Shown: piece after piece, positions 6,531 to 11,449 of the stretch
Layout: the number at the start of each line of letters is the position of its first letter
Position numbering within the stretch: the first letter of the stretch is position 1
Assembly: GCA_013151655.1 (NCBI GenBank)
Contig: JAADHX010000417.1
Span: 1-11,449, forward strand
Direction of reading: 5' to 3'
DNA: 11,449 nucleotides
Source: Actinomycetota bacterium
Lineage (GTDB): Bacteria > Actinomycetota > Acidimicrobiia > Acidimicrobiales > Poriferisodalaceae
Notes under the pieces: model-generated
What the model saw: the letters and a program-made list of their open reading frames with translations, nothing else
What the model was told of the DNA's origin: nothing
Database searches by the model: none
Position numbers and translations under genes: made by a program

Positions 6531-6791
6531 ATGGAAATCGTGTGCACGCTCGTTACGGCCTACATTATTGTGATATTTGCTCGGATTGTTTTGTCGTGGT
6601 TGCCGATTTCGCCTGATTCGCCGGTTGCGTCGGTCAGCAGCTTCATCTATCGAATCACCGAGCCGTTGATGGGTCCGCTCAGGCGAGCTCTTCCTCCGCT
6701 GCGAATGGGCAACATGATGATGGACCTGTCGCCAATCATCCTGTTGTTCGTACTTCAGTTCGCGGTTCTCGGGGTTTTCTGCGGGGGATAA
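6531..6791 (+). CDS. YggT family small membrane protein
   Basis: This 86-residue protein of the YggT family (YlmG-like) has two predicted membrane segments at about 2-23 (IVCTLVTAYIIVIFARIVL) and 66-83 (LSPIILLFVLQFAVLGVF). Between them is the family hallmark ITEPLMGPLRRALPP at 42-56, followed by DLSPI at 65-69. The molecular role is not settled. Plastid and cyanobacterial homologues affect nucleoid distribution and division, and the gene is usually found next to sepF, as here. ATG 6531 starts 3 nt after the sepF stop, and the nearest GAGGG (6511-6515) is 15 nt away. Translation therefore probably relies on coupling to sepF. A probable terminator overlaps the stop codon. Confidence 0.92.
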   Translation: MEIVCTLVTAYIIVIFARIVLSWLPISPDSPVASVSSFIYRITEPLMGPLRRALPPLRMGNMMMDLSPIILLFVLQFAVLGVFCGG

Positions 6792-6805
6792 CGCCCCGTA
6801 TATTT
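6780..6805 (+). terminator. Probable short intrinsic terminator spanning the yggT stop
   Basis: CGGGG (6782-6786) pairs with CCCCG (6794-6798) around the 7-nt loop GATAACG. The stem can be extended by a G-T pair and a T-A pair (6780-6781 with 6799-6800), and TATATTT (6799-6805) follows. The GC stem plus T/A-rich tail fits an intrinsic terminator for the sepF-yggT unit, though the stem and T-tract are both short, so termination may be partial. It is the first clear T-rich terminator-like structure in the cluster. Confidence 0.5.
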
Positions 6806-6889
6806 CGATCACGCGCGTCAGCTAAATCGAGCGCCAGATGCTTAATCGGTAATTGACTACAGACCGCCCTATCGCAACTGCAAATACGT

Positions 6890-6906
6890 TGCTACTCTCT
6901 GCGTTC
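6890..6906 (+). promoter_or_regulatory. Extended -10 promoter placed for leaderless divIVA transcription
   Basis: TGCTACTCT at 6890-6898 is an extended -10 element (TGn followed by TANNNT). Its end lies 8 nt before the divIVA ATG at 6907, so the transcript would begin at or within a few bases of the start codon. No Shine-Dalgarno sequence exists in the preceding 25 bases, which fits leaderless translation, common in actinobacteria. No good -35 box lies at 16-18 nt. TTGACT at 6853-6858 is too far upstream to pair with it. Confidence 0.5.
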
Positions 6907-8433
6907 ATGGAACTGACACCCCAACTGCTTGAGACTCAGCAGTTTCCCGAGAAATGGCGCGGTTACGACCAGGACGCCGTCGACGAATTCCTTGAGCGCG
7001 TCGGAGTTGCCGTAGCCGAACTCCAGGACCGTCTTCGTTCGACCGCCGAGCGCGTAGCCGAGCTTGAGACCGTGAGTCCGGCCGCAAAGCCGGTCGCTCA
7101 TGGCACTAGTTCGAGCCCAGGGGTCACCACCCCGGCCAAGACCAGCACCACAACGGCCACGACGGCTCGGACCACCACGCCAACCGATGCCGAGGCCGCA
7201 CAGGTCGGTCGGGCCCTGATACTTGCCCAGGCGGCTGCCGACGCGGCTGTGGCTGAGGCCAAAGCCGATGCCGCACTGATCGTTAAGACGGCAACCGACA
7301 AATCCAACGCTGTCACCGGTGAAGCTCGCGCCAAGGCAACAACCATCGAGTCGGCTGCGATTCAGAACGCCGATCGCCTCACCGCCGAGGCGAACCGTCG
7401 TCACACCGAGGCCACAAACAAACTCGACGACGCCGATGCTCACGTTGCTCGATTGGCTCAAGAGACCGTTGCTTCGGCCCAGACTGAGGCTGCCGGTCTC
7501 ATTGCCAAGGCCAAAGGCGACGCCGACGAAGTGCGGTCGCGGGCCGCTACTGATGCCTCCGCCGAAGCCGCTCAAGCCATCGTTGCAGTACGAGCTGAGC
7601 TAGCAGAACTCGAGACAGCGCGTTCGACTAAGCAGGCCGAAGTGTCGGCGCTGTCCCAAGAACTTGCGGGCCGACAAGATGCCCTGGCTAGCGTAGTTGG
7701 CGATCTCGAATCGCTGCTCGATCGTGTTGGCTCGCTCGGTGCTGCCAAGCCGCCGCCGCTTGCCACGCCGCAGCCTGCTACAGCGCAGCCTGCTACAGCG
7801 CCGCCTGCTACAGCGCCGCCTGCTGAACAACCATCTGCGGCACGTCCAGCCTCCGAAGGCCCAACGCCAGCTAGCCCGGTAACGACACCAGAACCAGAGT
7901 CGACACCATCGTCGGCGGATCCAGTTCCGCAGGCGGCGACAACACACCAAACCCCGCTGGCACCACCAGTTGCCAGCGCGCCAAGTCGACCCGTCGCCGA
8001 GGCTACTTCGACAATGGCTAGTGCGGTCGAGACTGTTGCGCCAGAGGGTTCTCCCAGCGCTGTCGCCACGCTTGTCGATGTCGACGTGGCCGATGCCGAC
8101 GCCGTACCTCCGACAGCGGCTACCGAGCTCATCGCAACCGTAGCTAACACGCCGCCGCCTACTGCTACTGCTGCGGCCTCCGCTGCTGCGGAAGCCGATA
8201 CGGCCGGCGAAGTGATCGACCTCACCGACTCGGCGGTAGCGGAGCAGGACGAGCTCAAAGACCTCTGGGCTGGCATAGCCTCTCCGGCGTCGGTTGGTAG
8301 CGGAAGTGCAGTCGTCGATGATCCGTTCCTCGCAGCTCTCCGCGGTCCAGACCGCGTCGAGTTCGACGGCTCGGGCGAACCCGACGACGAGCGCAGCGGT
8401 TTCCGCCGCCGCCGCCGTACCAGGCGCCTCTAA
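6907..8433 (+). CDS. divIVA: DivIVA-family (Wag31-like) polar/septal coiled-coil protein with long Pro/Ala linker
   Basis: DivIVA proteins bind negatively curved membrane and direct polar growth or septum placement. The 508-residue protein starts MELTPQLLETQQFPEKWRGYDQDAVDEFLERV, the lipid-binding domain. By alignment with B. subtilis DivIVA, Trp17-Arg18 occupy the positions of the membrane-inserting Phe17-Arg18. A Thr/Pro break near 60-95 is followed by an Ala-rich coiled coil at about 96-278. Next is a disordered Pro/Ala/Thr-rich stretch with PATAx repeats (from 279) and a mixed acidic/Ala region. The C-terminus carries DDPFLAALRG (471-480) and ends in the basic RRRRRTRRL. At 508 residues it is much longer than typical DivIVA (about 160-270). 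The frame is open upstream to TTG 6853, but the family N-terminus fixes ATG 6907. The stop overlaps the ileS stop. Confidence 0.93.
   Translation: MELTPQLLETQQFPEKWRGYDQDAVDEFLERVGVAVAELQDRLRSTAERVAELETVSPAAKPVAHGTSSSPGVTTPAKTSTTTATTARTTTPTDAEAAQVGRALILAQAAADAAVAEAKADAALIVKTATDKSNAVTGEARAKATTIESAAIQNADRLTAEANRRHTEATNKLDDADAHVARLAQETVASAQTEAAGLIAKAKGDADEVRSRAATDASAEAAQAIVAVRAELAELETARSTKQAEVSALSQELAGRQDALASVVGDLESLLDRVGSLGAAKPPPLATPQPATAQPATAPPATAPPAEQPSAARPASEGPTPASPVTTPEPESTPSSADPVPQAATTHQTPLAPPVASAPSRPVAEATSTMASAVETVAPEGSPSAVATLVDVDVADADAVPPTAATELIATVANTPPPTATAAASAAAEADTAGEVIDLTDSAVAEQDELKDLWAGIASPASVGSGSAVVDDPFLAALRGPDRVEFDGSGEPDDERSGFRRRRRTRRL
7771..7824 (+). repeat. 15-bp tandem repeat coding PATAx in the DivIVA linker
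   Basis: CAGCCTGCTACAGCG occurs twice exactly (7771-7785, 7786-7800), then once with one change (CCG first, 7801-7815), then as a partial copy (7816-7824). It encodes QPATA, QPATA, PPATA, PPA. The repeat is in frame and probably varies in copy number between strains without disturbing the folded parts. Confidence 0.9.
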
Positions 8434-11400
8434 CCCACTAGCTGGAGTCCGATCTCGAAGGCGGAATCGAGCACGGCCACTTTGGCGCGGTGTGTCGTCG
8501 TCACTTGATCGACCACAACGACTGAAGTAGCCAGGGTTGCCGCGCCGATGGTTTGGGCGTGCACGGCGACTATCTGTGCTGCGTCGTTTCCGGCAACCTG
8601 GGCCTCGATTCGGTCGGTGACTTCGAGGCCCGCATCTTTGCGTAGCTGCTGTAGGTGTCTGATGAGGTCGCGTGCCAGACCTTCTAGCTCTAGCTGTGGG
8701 GTCGTCTGGGTGTCGAGAACGATCACCGCCTCGTTCGATCTGAGTGCCGCTGCGGCCTGACCTTCCTCAGCAACGAGACCCAGTTCGTACTCACTGTCCG
8801 TGAGAATGTGGGAGCCCACCGAAATGGATCCATCATCCAGACGTTTCCAGTCGCCGCGTTTCGCGGCCCCGAAAACCTCTTGAACGTCTCGACCGAGCCT
8901 CGGGCCAAGAGCCTTGCCATTTGGCTTGAGGACGAAGCTGGCGTGGTCGCCTATTTCGGCGGTGAGGGTTACGTTTTTGACGTTCAGTTCGTCCATCAAC
9001 AGCCGCACCAACGGCCTTAGCTCTTCTGCGCCTGAGCCGGCAATCGTGATGTTTGGCAGCGGCAACCGGACTCGCCGATTCGCATCTTCGCGAAGTCGGA
9101 GCCCAGTCGATGCCACCTCGCGCAGGCGATCCATAGCCGCTACCAGGGCTGGGTCGCTTGGTAGGTCGTCGACGTTGGGCCAATCCGCGAGGTGCACACT
9201 TGCACCTTTTGTCAGGCCACTAAATATCTCTTCGCTCACTAGGGGTAAGAGAGGTGCGGCGACCCGGCACAGGATGGTCAGTGTCGTGAACAGGGTGTCG
9301 TAGGCGTCGGACTTCGCTGAAGCGGTTGTTCGGTCGTTGCTGCTGGGAGCCCAGAACCGATCGCGGCTGCGCCGGATGTACCAGTTGTTAAGGGCATCGA
9401 TGAAGTTCTGAATCTCCGCGGCCGCACCTGGTAAGTCGTAGGCGTCGAGGCGCTCGGTCACGTCTGCTACAAGTTCGCGCGTCTTCGCGAGGATGTAGCG
9501 GTCGAGCACATGAGATGAATCTGTTCGTGTTGTGGCTGTATGGCCGTCGACGTTCGCGTAGAGCGTAAAGAACGAGTAGGCATTCCAGATGGGGATGAGG
9601 ACCTGGCGGACAACATCGTCGATTCCAGCATCACTGATCCGGGTATTTCCGCCGCGGACGATGTTTGACGACATGAAGTACCAGCGCAGCGCGTCGGCGC
9701 CTTGTTTGTCGAAAATCTCCGACGGCTCGGTGTAGTTACGCAGCCGCTTCGAAAGCTTGGTGCCGTCTTCGGCAAGCAGAACTCCGTGGCAAATGACGTT
9801 TTGGAACGCAGGTTTGTCGAATAACGCTCCAGCCAGAACGTGGAGCGTGTAGAACCAGCCGCGGGTCTGGTTGATGTACTCGACTATAAAGTCGGCGGGG
9901 AAGTGGTCTTCGAACCACTCTTTGTTCTCGAATGGGTAGTGCACCTGGGCGAAGGGCATCGAGCCAGACTCGAACCAACAATCGAGTACCTCTGGGACCC
10001 TGCGCATCATGGCTCGGCCACTCGGGTCGTCGGGGTTGGGCCTTACAAGCTCGTCGACAACTGGGCGATGTAGATCGTCGAGCTTTACGCCGAAGTCGGC
10101 TTCGAGCTGCTCAAGTGAACCGTAGACATCGATCCGTGGGAACGATGGGTCGTCGCTTTCCCACACCGGCACCGGCGAACCCCAGAATCGGTTTCGGCTG
10201 ATCGACCAGTCCCTGGCGCCGGCCAACCACATACCGAATCGTCCGTTCTGGACGTTGTCGGGAACCCACTTGATGTCCTGGTTGAGCTCGACAAGCCGAT
10301 CGCGGATCTTGGTGACGCTCACGTACCAGGAGGTGATTGCCTTGTAGATAATGGGGGTGTCGGTGCGCCAGCAGTGCGGATAGTTGTGTTCGTAGCTGTC
10401 GTGGCGCAGGACTCGGCCCTGATCCTTGAGGTGTTTGATGATTTCTGGGTTGGCATCGAATACGTTTAGGCCAACCCAATCGGCGACCTCTGCGGTGAAT
10501 CGGCCCTGATCGTCGACGGGTACAACCTCGCCGATCTCGATGCCGGCGGCCTCACAGGTTGTCTGATCGTCTTCGCCGAAGCCCGGGGCCATATGCACGA
10601 CACCGGTACCTTCGGTTGTGTCGACAAAATCGGCGCCCACGATGCGGAATGCATCGGAGCGATCAGCGAAGAAGTCGAACAACGGTGTGTAGGTGCGGCC
10701 AACCAGGTCGCGGCCCATCATCGTGGCTTTGATGTCGGGATCGTCGCCGAACTGGGCCGAATAGTTGCTCAACGCGGCCGAGCCCACCATGTACAGGTGG
10801 CCGTCGTTTGGTGATTCGACCACCGAATATTCAACATCAGGCCCAACAGCAAGAGCGAGGTTGGAAGGCAACGTCCACGGCGTTGTGGTCCAGGCCAAGA
10901 TCCGTAGTGGTTGGTCGTTGGAACCCGCTGGGTCGCTCGCGACGCCATCGAGGTCGAAAGCGACGGTGATCGCTGGGTCTTGCCTTGGGCGGGTGGCGTC
11001 GTCGAGCCGGATCTCAAAGTTCGATAACGGTGTTTCGGCACCCCAGCTATAGGGCATCACCCGGTAGGCCTTGTAGATGAGGCCCTTTTCGTAGAGTTCG
11101 TTAAACGCCCACATGACCGATTCCATGTAGGAAAGGTCCATCGTCTTGTAGTCATTCTCGAAATCGACCCAGCGAGCCTGCCTGGTGACGGTGTGTTCCC
11201 ACTCGGAGGTGTATTTCATTACCGAAGCGCGGCAAGCCTCGTTGAAATTGCCAATTCCGTACTTGGTGATAGCGGCTCGCCCAGAAACGCCGAGTTCTTT
11301 CTCGGTTGCCATCTCGGCGGGCAGTCCGTGGCAATCCCAGCCAAAGCGGCGGTCGACCTTGTTGCCGCGCATGGTCTGATAGCGGGGGATGACGTCCTTC

Positions 11401-11449
11401 ACGAACCCGGTCAGCAGATGGCCGTGATGAGGCAAGCCGTTCGCGAACG
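8430..11449 (-). CDS. ileS: Isoleucyl-tRNA synthetase, type 2 (eukaryote-like), 5' partial
   Basis: This class Ia synthetase charges tRNA-Ile and hydrolyses misactivated valine. The frame is open to the window end and its first complete codons read FANGLPHHGHLLTGF, so about 40 N-terminal residues are missing; the TTG at 11435 is internal. The HIGH motif is HHGH (codons 11429-11418). GWDCHGLP and the ESVMWAFNELYEKGLIYKAYRVMPYSW region follow. The CP1 editing domain has WTTTPWTLPSN and GTGVVHMAPGFGEDDQ. RNRFWGSPVPVW, CWFESGSMPFAQVHYPFEN and the second catalytic motif KLSKR (9758-9744) complete the core. The C-terminal part has the anticodon-binding segment and no Cys-based zinc finger. GWDCHGLP (not GWDTHGLP), the VDRRFGWDCHG context and the missing zinc finger place it in the type 2 group. 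Its stop (TAG) overlaps the divIVA stop. Confidence 0.97.
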   Translation of the reverse strand, partial: FANGLPHHGHLLTGFVKDVIPRYQTMRGNKVDRRFGWDCHGLPAEMATEKELGVSGRAAITKYGIGNFNEACRASVMKYTSEWEHTVTRQARWVDFENDYKTMDLSYMESVMWAFNELYEKGLIYKAYRVMPYSWGAETPLSNFEIRLDDATRPRQDPAITVAFDLDGVASDPAGSNDQPLRILAWTTTPWTLPSNLALAVGPDVEYSVVESPNDGHLYMVGSAALSNYSAQFGDDPDIKATMMGRDLVGRTYTPLFDFFADRSDAFRIVGADFVDTTEGTGVVHMAPGFGEDDQTTCEAAGIEIGEVVPVDDQGRFTAEVADWVGLNVFDANPEIIKHLKDQGRVLRHDSYEHNYPHCWRTDTPIIYKAITSWYVSVTKIRDRLVELNQDIKWVPDNVQNGRFGMWLAGARDWSISRNRFWGSPVPVWESDDPSFPRIDVYGSLEQLEADFGVKLDDLHRPVVDELVRPNPDDPSGRAMMRRVPEVLDCWFESGSMPFAQVHYPFENKEWFEDHFPADFIVEYINQTRGWFYTLHVLAGALFDKPAFQNVICHGVLLAEDGTKLSKRLRNYTEPSEIFDKQGADALRWYFMSSNIVRGGNTRISDAGIDDVVRQVLIPIWNAYSFFTLYANVDGHTATTRTDSSHVLDRYILAKTRELVADVTERLDAYDLPGAAAEIQNFIDALNNWYIRRSRDRFWAPSSNDRTTASAKSDAYDTLFTTLTILCRVAAPLLPLVSEEIFSGLTKGASVHLADWPNVDDLPSDPALVAAMDRLREVASTGLRLREDANRRVRLPLPNITIAGSGAEELRPLVRLLMDELNVKNVTLTAEIGDHASFVLKPNGKALGPRLGRDVQEVFGAAKRGDWKRLDDGSISVGSHILTDSEYELGLVAEEGQAAAALRSNEAVIVLDTQTTPQLELEGLARDLIRHLQQLRKDAGLEVTDRIEAQVAGNDAAQIVAVHAQTIGAATLATSVVVVDQVTTTHRAKVAVLDSAFEIGLQLVG

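Noticed and set aside
6853..6890. TTGACT (6853-6858) paired with TACGTT (6885-6890) as a normal promoter
   Set aside because: The spacer would be 26 nt, too long for a housekeeping sigma factor. The extended -10 at 6890-6898 is the better candidate.
6853..6906. TTG start at 6853 for divIVA
   Set aside because: DivIVA proteins start with MxLTP, which is exactly what ATG 6907 gives. The extension has no ribosome binding site and contains the candidate extended -10.
7572..8276. 234-codon open frame on the minus strand, antisense to divIVA
   Set aside because: It is a low-complexity Ala/Ser/Gly/Val protein produced by the opposite strand of the Pro/Ala-rich divIVA linker, has no recognisable domain and no ribosome binding site, and is explained by base composition.

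Overview
The window is a stretch of the division and cell wall (dcw) cluster of a Gram-positive, actinobacterial-type organism, followed by a convergent isoleucyl-tRNA synthetase gene. The order murC-murB-ftsQ-ftsZ-pgeF-yggS-sepF-yggT-divIVA, with no ftsA between ftsQ and ftsZ, is typical of Actinobacteriota. The MxxxPRLRARR-like FtsQ N-terminus, the DivIVA C-terminal DPFLAAL motif with an Arg-rich tail, and the eukaryote-like (type 2) IleRS suggest an Acidimicrobiia-like lineage. The lineage is inferred from gene order and protein features, not from a search.

Layout. Bases 1-3163 (+): the 3' part of murC, then murB and ftsQ, each overlapping the next by 4 nt (GTGA and ATGA junctions), so one translationally coupled block. 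Bases 3164-3272: a gap holding a candidate promoter and a perfect 10-bp hairpin that contains the ftsZ start codon. Bases 3273-5807 (+): ftsZ, pgeF and yggS. Bases 5808-5942: an untranslated gap with a second structured leader, just before a strong Shine-Dalgarno sequence. Bases 5943-6791 (+): sepF and yggT, 3 nt apart, closed by a probable small intrinsic terminator over the yggT stop. Bases 6792-6906: a gap ending in an extended -10 element placed for leaderless transcription of divIVA. Bases 6907-8433 (+): a long divIVA. Bases 8430-11449 (-): ileS, missing its 5' end, whose stop codon overlaps the divIVA stop codon.

How the genes fit together. MurC and MurB make UDP-MurNAc-peptide precursors. 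FtsQ is a divisome scaffold. FtsZ forms the Z-ring, and SepF tethers it to the membrane in place of FtsA by binding the FtsZ C-terminal peptide (DDEFDVPSFLK here). YggT is a small membrane protein of this neighbourhood, and DivIVA marks curved membrane at poles or septa. PgeF and YggS are housekeeping enzymes (a LACC1-family protein and a PLP-homeostasis protein) commonly found beside ftsZ and sepF. IleRS is unrelated to division.

I see no mobile element, CRISPR array, tRNA, rRNA or toxin-antitoxin pair, and no evidence of a previously undescribed system. The points most worth a second look are regulatory: the ftsZ start hairpin, the sepF leader structure, the yggT terminator with the leaderless divIVA promoter, and the divIVA/ileS stop-codon overlap.
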